A stretch of 64,000 bases of DNA from Phycisphaeraceae bacterium. GTDB lineage: Bacteria > Planctomycetota > Phycisphaerae > Phycisphaerales > UBA1924. Below, in pieces: positions 16,948 to 25,540 of the stretch (position 1 is the first letter of the stretch; each line of letters starts with the position of its first letter). Under the pieces are notes generated by a model. That model saw only the letters and a list, made by a program, of their open reading frames with translations. It was not told the origin of the DNA and did no database searches. The translations under genes and the position numbers were made by a program. The stretch covers positions 124,001-188,000 of the forward strand of contig JAHBXB010000001.1 of NCBI GenBank assembly GCA_019636655.1. The letters run 5' to 3'.

Positions 16948-17619
16948 TCAGGCGGTTTCCACTGCGGGCGAGGCCAGCGCGGGCTTGCGCCGCCTCACGA
17001 CCACCTCCGGGCTCGGCGCTGCTGCCCGGCGCTCCGGCAGGGGTGCATCCGACAGCGCATCCGCGAGCCATTGCCGGGTCTGCTGCCAGTCGCCGACGAT
17101 CGTCTTGCGGGAGACCCCGAGCACCTCGGCAACCTGCGTGTGGTTCAGCCCCGCAAAGAAACGCAGCTCGACCAGCCGCCCCCAGCGCGGGTTGACCTTG
17201 CTCAAGCGCGTGATGACCTCATCGAGCTCCCGCATCTCGACCTCACGCTCGCCCGAACTGGTCACCATGTCGAACGACACGCGGGCGTGCCCGAAGCCGC
17301 GCTTAAGCGCGCGCCGCCGCCGCGCATGGTCGATCAGCACCTTGCGCATCGCCGACGCGGCGACCGCGAAGAAGTGCGCCGGGCCGTTCCACGATTCCGG
17401 CGGGTTCCGCGCCAGGCGCAGGTACGTCTCATGCACCAGCAGCGACGGCTCCAGCATGATGTCGCGCTGCTCGCGCCGCAGGAACGACCCCGCCAGCGCG
17501 CGGAGCTGGTCGTACACCACCGGCAGCAGGTCGTCGGTGGATGCCGCCCGTTGGCGTGGCGCGGAGGCAGGAGCGGGCTGCGGGGTGGCGCGGCGACCGT
17601 TCGAAGGAGTCCTTTTCAT
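16948..17619 (-). CDS. ECF-like RNA polymerase sigma factor (Sigma70_ECF type)
   Basis: A 223-residue sigma factor of the Sigma70_ECF type, a group expanded in planctomycetes. Region 2 is LLPVVYDQLRALAGSFL with HETYLRLAR; region 4 includes VELRFFAGLNHTQVAEVLGV and SRKTIVGDWQQ as the helix-turn-helix. There are Pro/Ala-rich N- and C-terminal extensions. It is divergent from the small protein gene at 17877, with 257 bases between, and no anti-sigma gene adjoins it. It could control the divergent small genes or the exporter, but no promoter match was established. Confidence 0.88.
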   Translation of the reverse strand: MKRTPSNGRRATPQPAPASAPRQRAASTDDLLPVVYDQLRALAGSFLRREQRDIMLEPSLLVHETYLRLARNPPESWNGPAHFFAVAASAMRKVLIDHARRRRALKRGFGHARVSFDMVTSSGEREVEMRELDEVITRLSKVNPRWGRLVELRFFAGLNHTQVAEVLGVSRKTIVGDWQQTRQWLADALSDAPLPERRAAAPSPEVVVRRRKPALASPAVETA

Positions 17620-17876
17620 GATCGCTCCACGAGGAAGCCGACCCTGGCTCGAGCGGGCCGACTCATCCTACTGGGGGAAGCCGCGGAACGGGAGGGTGTC
17701 GAGGGAAAACGCACCAAGTGGGCCGAAATCATGCGAACGGTGTGCGTACATTGACGGCGGTGGCGCGCGGGGGGCGGATTGCGCTCTCCCAAGTGCGAGC
17801 GAGCGGGGTTCCCACACAACCCGCCCGAGCGCCACGAAGGGACCGAACAGACAGGCAGGAGCAAGGAGCACAAGCC

Positions 17877-18059
17877 ATGGCTGCGAAGAACTCTGGTGGT
17901 CGAGAGGAAGGGAAGCCCGACGCACAAGGGGGAAAGACCGCGAAGAAAGCGGATCTCCGCTCGGTCAGCGGGGGCTTTGCCCCCAAGGAGGTTCCGGTCC
18001 AGACCAAGGCGCCGCCGCTGACGATCAAGATCAAACTGGACCAGGATCTCAAGGGGTAG
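17877..18059 (+). CDS. Small Lys-rich protein with leader-like Gly-Gly motif
   Basis: A 60-residue hydrophilic protein of no known family, starting at ATG 17877 after AAGGAGCAC. Residues about 27-33 read LRSVSGG: Leu at -7, Val at -4 and Gly-Gly at -2/-1 relative to a possible cleavage point, as in double-glycine leaders of exported peptides. The 27 residues after it (FAPKEVPVQTK onward) would be the released part. A C39 peptidase-exporter is encoded 4 kb away. No nitrile-hydratase-like leader is visible. The coding call rests on the ribosome site, wobble bias and the terminator placed directly after it. Confidence 0.6.
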   Translation: MAAKNSGGREEGKPDAQGGKTAKKADLRSVSGGFAPKEVPVQTKAPPLTIKIKLDQDLKG

Positions 18060-18095
18060 CAAAGTCGTGTGACCAGGTTGTGTTGTGTTCGCGCC

Positions 18096-18122
18096 ATCGC
18101 CCGCTTTTCGCGGGCGATTTTT
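18096..18122 (+). terminator. Rho-independent terminator after the small protein gene
   Basis: A 9-bp perfect stem (ATCGCCCGC at 18096-18104 with 18110-18118) with a 5-base loop runs into five T, 36 bases after the stop of the 60-residue protein. It supports that small gene as a real, separately transcribed unit. Confidence 0.88.
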
Positions 18123-18316
18123 GTTGTGCGCGATCAGCCTGCAGACCGCACCGGATCACCCCCAGCCCGGTGGCGCGCACCGCGCCGAATGCGCGTGTTT
18201 CTGTGTACGTGACGTGTTGCACAGTTCGCGTTTCCTCGTGAGGCCGCTTCATGAGGCGGGTTGTCCGGAACCCCAACCAACAACCACAGGCCGGACCACA
18301 AGGTGGAGCACGAATC

Positions 18317-18826
18317 ATGATGAACCCGAAGGATCCGAAGGCACCGACCACGACGCAGGGCAAGCCCATCAGCAGCAAGGGCTCGCTGAAGTACGCGTCG
18401 GGCGGCGGCGGCAAGGAGTGCGAGGAAGAGAACGCCAAGATCGAGATGGCCGAGAAGGCGAACGCCAACAAGATCGACAAGAGCAAGCTCGCCGGCGCTT
18501 CGGGCGGCTCGAAGAACCCCGCTGAGACCGTCGACGCCATCAAGTCGCCGGCGACCCAGGCCCAGGGCTTCGAGAAGTCCGGACGTTTCAGCAAGACCGA
18601 TGCGCACAGCATCGTCGGCGGCTCGAAGAACCCGGCCGAGTCGGTCGACACCTTCAAGGGCGGAGCGACGAAGGCCGACGGCTTCGAGAAGTCGGGACGC
18701 TTTACCAAGACGGACGCTCAGAACATTGTCGGGGGCGGCCCGATGACCGCGCAATCGGGAACACGCGAGCAGTTCCCATCGCAGAAGGGCGGCACGACCA
18801 AGGACCAGGTGGTCAAGGGCGGCTGA
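18317..18826 (+). CDS. Repeat protein with Gly-Gly at each repeat boundary; candidate exporter substrate
   Basis: A 169-residue hydrophilic, low-complexity protein starting at ATG 18317 after AGGTGGAGCAC. The middle contains two tandem 38-residue repeats (residues 65-102 and 103-140). Each begins SKNPAE, contains GFEKSGRF and ends IVGG. A Gly-Gly also precedes the first repeat, and the protein ends VVKGG. No family, signal peptide or membrane helix is recognised. Convergently placed next to the NHLM exporter with its C39 (Gly-Gly) peptidase, it could be a polyprotein-style substrate. This is inference; a structural or stress protein remains possible. Confidence 0.7.
   Translation: MMNPKDPKAPTTTQGKPISSKGSLKYASGGGGKECEEENAKIEMAEKANANKIDKSKLAGASGGSKNPAETVDAIKSPATQAQGFEKSGRFSKTDAHSIVGGSKNPAESVDTFKGGATKADGFEKSGRFTKTDAQNIVGGGPMTAQSGTREQFPSQKGGTTKDQVVKGG
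18509..18736 (+). repeat. Two tandem 114-bp in-frame repeats
   Basis: Unit 1 is 18509-18622 and unit 2 is 18623-18736. Both are exactly 114 bases (38 codons), in frame, and share the start SKNPAE, the core GFEKSGRF with TKTDA or SKTDA after it, and the end IVGG. Several positions differ, so this is an old duplication kept in register rather than a recent slippage event. Confidence 0.85.
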
Positions 18827-18854
18827 GCCCGCGCGGCCGTGCAGGAATCCCAGA

Positions 18855-18887
18855 CGGCGGGCGTCCGGATGGCGCCCGCCGTTCTTT
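18855..18887 (+). terminator. Probable terminator of the repeat-protein gene
   Basis: A 10-bp stem (ACGGCGGGCG at 18855-18864 with 18874-18883) is followed by the imperfect T-tract TTCTTTC, 28 bases after the repeat-protein stop and before the convergent exporter gene. The T-tract is weak, so confidence is moderate. Confidence 0.65.
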
Positions 18888-18900
18888 CGCGCCGATATCA

Positions 18901-21831
18901 CTAGGCGAGCTGCCGCTTGACCAGGTCGTAGAACAGGCCCGGCACGCTGACGAGGTGGTCGTAGTTCCCCTGCTGCACCACGCGGCCCTTGTCGACGACG
19001 TAGATGCGGTCGGCTGTGGCGATCGTCGAGAGGCGGTGGGCGATGACGATCCGGGTGGAGCGGAGGCGGTCGAGCGACTGCGTGACGATGGCCTGCGTGG
19101 GGTTGTCCAGGGCGCTGGTGGCCTCGTCGAAGAAGACGATGCGCGGTCGGGTGACCAGGGCCCGCGCGATCATCAGTCGCTGGCGCTGGCCGCCGGAGAG
19201 GGACGCCGCGGACTCGGAGATGATGGTGTGCATCCCCATCGGCATCTCCTCGATGTCGCGGTCGAAGCCCGCGAGGCGGGCGGCCTCCCAGGCGTCGGCG
19301 AGGGTGAGGCTGACCGAGGAGCCGACGATGTTGGAGAAGATGTCGCCGGGCATGAGGTCGCCGTTCTGGAGGACGACGCCGATCTGGCGGCGCAGGGCGT
19401 GCGGGTCCAGCCCGGCGGCGTCGAACCCGTCGTAGGCGATGGTGCCGGATTCGGGCTGCTCGAACCCAAGGAGGATGCGCAGGAGGGTGGACTTGCCCGA
19501 GCCGGAGGGGCCGACGATGGCGACGAACTCGCCGGGGTCGGCGTGGAACGAGACGTCCTGGAGGATGACGGGGCCGTCGGTCTGGTAGCGGAAGGAGATG
19601 TTGGAGACCTCGACGCGGCCGCGGAGCGGGCCTGGGGCGAGGCGGGTCTCGGAGGCCTCGGGCTTCTCCTCGAGGATGGGGGAGAGACGCTTCCAGATGG
19701 GGACGATGTTGAGCAGGCCGACGGCGGTGGTGCCGAGGTCAATCAGGCCGTAGAGGAGGCCGACGTAGGCGGAGAGGAAGGCGAGGAAGGAGCCGGTGGT
19801 GAAGGTGCGAGGCGTGTCGGCGGGGAGGAAGACCTGGCGCGCGACGACGGCGAAGAGGACCATGTAGGTGACGATCGGGAAGGCGGCGGCGAAGGTGTCG
19901 AGGGCGTTGGAGATACCGCGGGAGGAGAGCTGGAGCCGCTGCTGGCGGGCGAAGGTGCGGGCCCAGCGGGCGAAGGCGCGGTCCTCGGCGGCGGCGACCC
20001 TGATCTTGGAGACGCCGTTCATGAACTGAAGGAGGAGGGAGGCCATCTTGCCGTGGCTCTCCTGGATGTCGTGCTGGTAGCGGGCGCGGAGCAGGCCGCA
20101 GACGACGATCGCGCCGACCAGCAGCAGGATCATGCCGAGCGCGACGAGGGCGGCGGGGGGGCTGTAGTAGAAGAGGAGGGCGAGGCTGAAGACGGAGAAG
20201 ACGCTGGAGACGACCGTGGTGATGGCGGAGGTGGAGAGCTCGGACATGATGGTGTCGATGCCCATCGCGCGGTAGGCGAGGTCGCCCGCCGCGTATCGCG
20301 TGAAAAAGCGGGCGGGGAGGTGGATGAGGCGGTGCCAGATCGCGGCCTGGAGGGCGCTGCCGGCGCGGTACTGGACGCGGGTGAGGGCGACCGAGCGGGT
20401 GATCTGGAAGGCGGCGGCGGCGAAGGCGGCGACGCCGAGGGCCAGGGTGATCTGGAGGAGCTGGGTCTGCTCGCTGGAGGGGATGATGTAGTCGAAGACG
20501 GTGCCGACGGCGATCGGGGTGGCGAGGGTGAGGAGCCCGCCGGCGACTCCCATGAGCACGACGGTGACGACGTCTCGCGTGAGGCCGTGGGCGGCGAAGC
20601 GGGCGAGGTCGCGGCCGGTGAGTGCGTGCGAGGGGAGGCAGCGGTAGAAGCAGAACGCGGCGGGGTCGAGTTTCCGCGCGAGCACGGCGGTGACGGGGAG
20701 GATGGAGCCGTCGGCGGGGTTGTGGAGCGAGTACGACGTGGCGGAGTCGGGGATGAGGGCGACGGGGGTCTCGCCGCCGTCGAGGAAGCCAAGGAGCGGG
20801 CCGTTGTCGCGGCGGTGCCAGTCGCGCGTGAGGCGGACGCGGCGGCTCTCGACCCGCGAGGCGTGGGCGATGGCCTCGACGGGGTTCTGGTTGTCGGCGC
20901 CGCGGGTGCCCAGTGGCGGGGGCGTGAGGTCGATGCCGAGGTGGCGACCGACGAGCGTCGCCGCGGCGATGAGGGCGGAGTCGGAGGAGTCGGCGACGGG
21001 GGTGAGGCGGGAGCGGTTGAGGATGGATCGGAGTTCGCTGAAGGCGGCGTTGACGGTGGACCGTGTGGCGACCGACTTGGCGAGGAGGCGGTGGCGGTCG
21101 CGCTCCATCTCGCGGGTGCGCTGGGTGTCGATGAGGGTTTCGAGGGCCTGGTGGAAGGTGTAAAGGCCGCGCCAGTAGGCGTCGTCGGGGGTGATCGAGT
21201 CGGAGCGGGAGGAGGCGAGGCGGCAGGGGGAATCGGCGGTGAGCCAGCCGTCTTTTCCGACGGGGAAGAGGATGTCGCCGTCGACGGTGCACGCGCCGGC
21301 GGAGCCCATGAAGCGGACGGCGCCGTTGAGGGGCCGCAGCCAGGCGATGCCGGTCTGGGGCTGGGCGGCCTCGCCTGCCGCGAGGTCGACCACGCCGCCG
21401 CAGCGGAGGTTGTGGGTCCCCGGGGGGGGGATCTCGGCGGTGCAGAGCGAGCAGACCGAGCCGACCCAGCGGTCGATGCGGGCGAGGATCTCGGGGGCGA
21501 GGTCGTCGTCGCGGGCGGCCTTTGCGAGTTGGGTGATGCCGAGGCGGATGGCGTGGGCGTCGGTGGAGCCGAAGCCCAGGAGCAGCACGTTGTGGTAGGC
21601 GGTTGGGGGCGGGAGGCCGAAGAGGAGGTTGCCCGGGGTGATGCGGAGGAGGTGGGTGCGCTGGAGGTCGGTGGCGTCGTCGTGGCGGGCGATGGTCATG
21701 GCGACGACGTCGATGTGGCCGCGGGTGACGAGCCAGACCGAGCCGGGGTCGACGAGGGGGAGCGGCTGGTTGGCCGACGTTGCGGTCGGCGTACCGCGCA
21801 TTTCGAAGAGTTCGTCGAGGGTGGGGGGCAT
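18901..21831 (-). CDS. NHLM-type bacteriocin exporter, ABC permease/ATPase without peptidase
   Basis: A 976-residue protein. A long N-terminal cytosolic region (about 1-400) resembles the cyclic-nucleotide-binding-like domain typical of the second ABC protein in NHLM systems (starting MPPTLDELF). Then come six membrane helices (about 415-690) and an ATPase with Walker A GPSGSGKST, signature LSGGQRQR and Walker B IVFFDEATSALD. It lacks a C39 peptidase and probably pairs with the peptidase-ABC protein encoded 8 bases upstream. Family role: export of peptides with nitrile-hydratase-like or Nif11-like leaders. It is the last gene of the exporter operon. Confidence 0.88.
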   Translation of the reverse strand: MPPTLDELFEMRGTPTATSANQPLPLVDPGSVWLVTRGHIDVVAMTIARHDDATDLQRTHLLRITPGNLLFGLPPPTAYHNVLLLGFGSTDAHAIRLGITQLAKAARDDDLAPEILARIDRWVGSVCSLCTAEIPPPGTHNLRCGGVVDLAAGEAAQPQTGIAWLRPLNGAVRFMGSAGACTVDGDILFPVGKDGWLTADSPCRLASSRSDSITPDDAYWRGLYTFHQALETLIDTQRTREMERDRHRLLAKSVATRSTVNAAFSELRSILNRSRLTPVADSSDSALIAAATLVGRHLGIDLTPPPLGTRGADNQNPVEAIAHASRVESRRVRLTRDWHRRDNGPLLGFLDGGETPVALIPDSATSYSLHNPADGSILPVTAVLARKLDPAAFCFYRCLPSHALTGRDLARFAAHGLTRDVVTVVLMGVAGGLLTLATPIAVGTVFDYIIPSSEQTQLLQITLALGVAAFAAAAFQITRSVALTRVQYRAGSALQAAIWHRLIHLPARFFTRYAAGDLAYRAMGIDTIMSELSTSAITTVVSSVFSVFSLALLFYYSPPAALVALGMILLLVGAIVVCGLLRARYQHDIQESHGKMASLLLQFMNGVSKIRVAAAEDRAFARWARTFARQQRLQLSSRGISNALDTFAAAFPIVTYMVLFAVVARQVFLPADTPRTFTTGSFLAFLSAYVGLLYGLIDLGTTAVGLLNIVPIWKRLSPILEEKPEASETRLAPGPLRGRVEVSNISFRYQTDGPVILQDVSFHADPGEFVAIVGPSGSGKSTLLRILLGFEQPESGTIAYDGFDAAGLDPHALRRQIGVVLQNGDLMPGDIFSNIVGSSVSLTLADAWEAARLAGFDRDIEEMPMGMHTIISESAASLSGGQRQRLMIARALVTRPRIVFFDEATSALDNPTQAIVTQSLDRLRSTRIVIAHRLSTIATADRIYVVDKGRVVQQGNYDHLVSVPGLFYDLVKRQLA

Positions 21832-21839
21832 GGGAGGTG

Positions 21840-24125
21840 CTACTCGGACTGGATGAGCCGGCGGTAGGCGCCGTCGTCGGCGATGAGGCTGTCGTGGGTG
21901 CCGCGCTGGACGACCTTGCCGCGTTCGAGGACGATGATCTCGTTGCAGTCGCGGATGGTGGAGAGGCGGTGGGCGACGATGATGCAGGTGCAGCCGCGGC
22001 GGCGGATGTGGTCGTCGACGTACTTCTCGGTGGCGGCGTCGAGGGCGCTAGTGGCCTCGTCCATGACGAGGATGGTGGGGTCGTTGACGATGGCGCGGGC
22101 GATCTCGAGGCGTTGGCGCTGGCCGCCGGAGAAGTTCCGGCCGTCCTCCTCGACGATGGAGGCGTAGGCGCCGCGGCGGGCGGCGATGTCGTCGTGGATG
22201 CAGGCGTCCTTGGCGGCGCGCTGGATGGCGTCGTCGGGGAGGGTGGAGTCCCAGAGGGCGATGTTCTCGCGGATGGTGCCCTCGAAGAAGAAGATGTCCT
22301 GGTCGACCATGGCGAAGGAGTTGGAGAGGAGGGGGCGCGGGATGGAGTCGCGCGGGCGGCCGTCGAAGAGGATCTCGCCGGACCAGGGGCGGTAGAGGCC
22401 GGAGAGGAGGCGGGCGATGGTGGACTTGCCAGAGCCGGAGCCGCCGACGAGGGCGACGCGGTCGCCGGGGCTGAGTTCGAGGGAGAAGTCCTCGATGAGC
22501 GGGGGGTCGAGTCGGCTGTAGCCGAAGGTGACGTTGCGGATGGAGACGAAGCCGGAGAGGCGCTTGGTGAGCTGCTCGGGGGGCGCGGCGGGGTCGACGG
22601 GGCCGCGGGTGAGGGCGGGATCGATCTCGTGGTTGGCGACGTCGTCGAGGCGCTTCATGTCGCCGGTGAGGCGCTGGATGACGTCGCCGAGGCGGACGAG
22701 GTCCTGGATGGGGCGGGAGAAGTTGATGAGGAGGGACTGGAAGGCGACGAGCATGCCGATGGTGAGGGCGCCGTCCATGACCTGGAGGCCGCCGATGCCG
22801 AGGACGGCGGCGGTGGAGAGGGCGGTGAGGGTGACGGGGACGACGCCGAGGAAGGCGGAGGAGACGGCGAGGCGCTGCTCGGCGGCGGAGGACTTGGCCT
22901 GGTAGCCGGCCCAGCGGGCGAAGAAGTCGGACTCGCGGGCGGAGGCCTTGATGGACTCGATGGTCTGAATGCCGCCCATGGCGGTGGCCATTAGCTTGCC
23001 GGATTCCTGGAGCATGCGCTGGCTCTCGTCGGCGCGGGCGCGGGAGATGAGGCGGAGCAGGACGAGGTTGAGCAGCGCGATGGAGACGCCGACGGCGGTG
23101 AGGACGGGGTCGTAGCGGAGCATGAGGACGACGTAGAAGATGGCGGTGGCGAGGCCGATGGCGCTGGTGGCGAGGTCGCCGGTGAGGGCTTCGGCGACGC
23201 GTTCGTTGCCGGAGATGCGGCCGGAGATATCGCCGGCGAATCGCTGCATGAAGAAGTTCATGGGGAGGCGGAGGACGTGCCAGAGGAAGCGCCCGGTGCT
23301 GGTGATGGCGAGCTTGGCGCTGGCGCGCATGAGGTGGTGCTGTTGGAGCGCGGTGAGGCCGGCGCGGAGCGCGGCGGCGACGGCCATGCCGATCAGCAGG
23401 GGGCCGAGCCAGCGGTTGGAGCCTCCGATGAGCAGTTCGTCGACGAAGATCTTGGTGAAGGTGGGGATGGCCAGTCCCGGGATGACCAGGCCCAGGCCGG
23501 CGAGGATGCAGAAGGAGACGGCGACGCGGATGCCGGGGAGTCGCTTGGCGAGGGCGGCGACGACGGAGGGCCTGCGGCCGCCGGGCCGGAAGGCGGGGCC
23601 CGGGCTGAAGGTGAGGACGATGCCGGAGAAGGCCTTGTCGAACTCGTCGTCGGTGACGGTGCGGCGGCCGGAGGCGGGGTCGTTGAGGTAGACCACGCCG
23701 CGGCGGCCAAACCCCTCGAGGACGAGGAAGTGGTTGAAGTTCCAGAAGAGGATGGAGGGGACCGGGGCGTCGACAACCTCGTCGAGTTCCATCTTCCAGC
23801 CGGAGCACTCGAGGCCGTAGTTCTCGGCGGCGGTGAGGACGTTGGCGGCGTTGGAACCGTCGCGGGAAACGCCGCAATCGACGCGGAGGGTCTCGAGGGG
23901 GACGTAGCGGCGGAAGTGGGCGAGGATGATCCCGAGCGCGGCGGCGCCGCACTCGACGGCTTCCATCTGGATGACGGTGGGGGTCCTGGTGCGACGTCGG
24001 CGGCGCCTGGCGGGGAGACTCGGGTTCGGAGCGCGGGGCTGTGGCGGCGAATCCGGCGGCGGCGCAGCGGGCTCGTCGCCGGTCGTGACGGGGGCGGTGA
24101 CGGCCTCGGCGGCGTCAGTCGGCAC
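21840..24125 (-). CDS. NHLM-type exporter with C39 peptidase (peptidase/permease/ATPase)
   Basis: A 761-residue protein. After a Pro/Arg-rich 45-residue tail comes a C39 peptidase domain with intact catalytic residues: Gln53 and Cys59 in VIQMEAVECGAAAL, His132 in NFNHFLVLEG and Asp149 in LNDPASG. Membrane helices span about 195-470. The ATPase has GGSGSGKST, FSGGQRQRLEIARA and ILVMDEATSALD. C39 domains remove leaders after Gly-Gly while exporting the peptide. It overlaps the HlyD-like gene by 11 bases, so the genes are coupled. Small Gly-Gly proteins are encoded nearby at 17877 and 18317. Confidence 0.92.
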   Translation of the reverse strand: MPTDAAEAVTAPVTTGDEPAAPPPDSPPQPRAPNPSLPARRRRRRTRTPTVIQMEAVECGAAALGIILAHFRRYVPLETLRVDCGVSRDGSNAANVLTAAENYGLECSGWKMELDEVVDAPVPSILFWNFNHFLVLEGFGRRGVVYLNDPASGRRTVTDDEFDKAFSGIVLTFSPGPAFRPGGRRPSVVAALAKRLPGIRVAVSFCILAGLGLVIPGLAIPTFTKIFVDELLIGGSNRWLGPLLIGMAVAAALRAGLTALQQHHLMRASAKLAITSTGRFLWHVLRLPMNFFMQRFAGDISGRISGNERVAEALTGDLATSAIGLATAIFYVVLMLRYDPVLTAVGVSIALLNLVLLRLISRARADESQRMLQESGKLMATAMGGIQTIESIKASARESDFFARWAGYQAKSSAAEQRLAVSSAFLGVVPVTLTALSTAAVLGIGGLQVMDGALTIGMLVAFQSLLINFSRPIQDLVRLGDVIQRLTGDMKRLDDVANHEIDPALTRGPVDPAAPPEQLTKRLSGFVSIRNVTFGYSRLDPPLIEDFSLELSPGDRVALVGGSGSGKSTIARLLSGLYRPWSGEILFDGRPRDSIPRPLLSNSFAMVDQDIFFFEGTIRENIALWDSTLPDDAIQRAAKDACIHDDIAARRGAYASIVEEDGRNFSGGQRQRLEIARAIVNDPTILVMDEATSALDAATEKYVDDHIRRRGCTCIIVAHRLSTIRDCNEIIVLERGKVVQRGTHDSLIADDGAYRRLIQSE

Positions 24126-25386
24126 CGACGGCCCTCCTGACGGCGGGGATGACGAGGCTGAGAGGGCTCTGGCGGCGGACGGTGACGGAGGCGTTGCAGA
24201 GTGTGCCGGCGGAGATCTGCTGGGGCGGGCCTTCGGAGGAGGTCCAGCGGTAGCCGCTGGGGGTGTTGGGGTCGGCGGCGAGCGAGATTTCCATCTCGAG
24301 GGGTGTTCCGAACTGGGCGCTGAACTTCTCGACGAGGTCGCGATCGGCGAGCTTGGTCATCATGGCGGACTTGCTGGTGGGGATGGAGGAGATCCAGTTG
24401 ACGGTGCCGACGAGGGAGCCGTGCTCCTCGCGGCGGACGGTGCTGGGGACGACCTCGACGCGCATTCCGCTCTGGATGCGCTTGCCGGTGGCGGCGGAGA
24501 CGTAGACGACGGCCTTGAGGGCGCCCGGGGAGGCATCGGCGGGCTCGATGAGGACGATGGGGTCGCCGACCTGGAGGGAGTTCTGAACGGCGGCGCGGAC
24601 CTCGACGACGCGGCCGGCGTATGGGCAGGTGATGCGGGACTCGCGGTCGAGGCGGTTCTGGAGGGAGCTGACGGAGAGGGCGATCTCGTCGGCCTTGAGT
24701 TTGCGGTTCATGCGTTCGCGCTCGCGCTGGAAGGAGGCGGAGCGGTTGCGGTTGACGAGTTGCTCGAGTTCGATGCGCGCCTCGTCGCGCTCCTGGCGGG
24801 CGGCCTGCATGTCGTCGTCGACGCGCTCGCGGTCGATGGCGACCATGTTGCCCTCGTTCATCAGGCGGGTGATGAACTCGCGGCGGGCCTGGAGGCGTTC
24901 GATGCGTTCCTCGGAGTAGGTGATGGTGCTCTCGAGGCGTCGGCGGTCGACGGCGGCGAGGTTCTCCTGGAGTTCCTCCTCGCGGCGGTCGAACTCGGCG
25001 AGGGCCTCGTTCTGGCGGTTAATCTCCTGGAGGCGGGTGGTGAGTTCGGCGAGCTGGTCCTCGAGGTCGCGCTTGTCGATGGTGCCGACGACGTCGCCGG
25101 CGGAGACGGGCTCGCCGACCTTGACGTCGAGGGAGATGAGCCGGCCGGTGCTGGGGGACTCGATCTGCTTGAGGCCGCCGCCGGCGATGAGGATGCCGCG
25201 GCCGTCTTCGACGGTGGGGGCCGAGCCGAAGACGGACCAGAGGCCGACGGCGGCGAGGACGGCCCAGATGGCGAGGAGGGCGATCCAGCCCTTGGGGCTG
25301 GTGACGTGGAGGACCTGGTCGAGCTGCTCGGGGGAGGAGAGGCGTTCGAGCGCCGACTCTCGGAAGAGCTGCCGTTGCAGGGACAT
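24115..25386 (-). CDS. NHLM-type HlyD-like secretion (membrane fusion) protein
   Basis: A 423-residue membrane fusion protein. Its N-terminus LFRESALERLSSPEQLDQVL followed by TSPKGWIAL matches the conserved start of NHLM secretion proteins. One membrane helix (about 38-56) is followed by a lipoyl half, a long coiled coil (about 115-240, rich in Glu/Arg), the second lipoyl half (ITCPYAGRVVEVRA) and a beta-barrel region. It links the ABC exporter to the periplasm. ATG 25386 is preferred over 25422 because family similarity begins right there. It is the first gene of the three-gene exporter set. Confidence 0.9.
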   Translation of the reverse strand: MSLQRQLFRESALERLSSPEQLDQVLHVTSPKGWIALLAIWAVLAAVGLWSVFGSAPTVEDGRGILIAGGGLKQIESPSTGRLISLDVKVGEPVSAGDVVGTIDKRDLEDQLAELTTRLQEINRQNEALAEFDRREEELQENLAAVDRRRLESTITYSEERIERLQARREFITRLMNEGNMVAIDRERVDDDMQAARQERDEARIELEQLVNRNRSASFQRERERMNRKLKADEIALSVSSLQNRLDRESRITCPYAGRVVEVRAAVQNSLQVGDPIVLIEPADASPGALKAVVYVSAATGKRIQSGMRVEVVPSTVRREEHGSLVGTVNWISSIPTSKSAMMTKLADRDLVEKFSAQFGTPLEMEISLAADPNTPSGYRWTSSEGPPQQISAGTLCNASVTVRRQSPLSLVIPAVRRAVGAD

Positions 25387-25540
25387 GTGTGCGCCTCCGA
25401 TCGAGGATGGCCAGCGTACCACGGGGTCCGGGATGGACCCAGAGGATTCCGGCGCGCGAGTGGAGAACGCGCGAGGGGCCGGTTGGGCGGTGGTTGTGCG
25501 GCTCGACGTGGAGCGGGATGTCGGTCAGCGCGGCTCGGCG

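Noticed and set aside
17877-18826. Nitrile-hydratase-like (NHLP) or Nif11-like leader in the small proteins
   Set aside because: Neither protein shows those folds or sequence blocks; only Gly-Gly motifs are present.
18955-21867. Long plus-strand open frame opposite the NHLM ABC gene
   Set aside because: Low-complexity Gly/Glu/Asp/Val product mirrors the true minus-strand exporter; no domain is visible.
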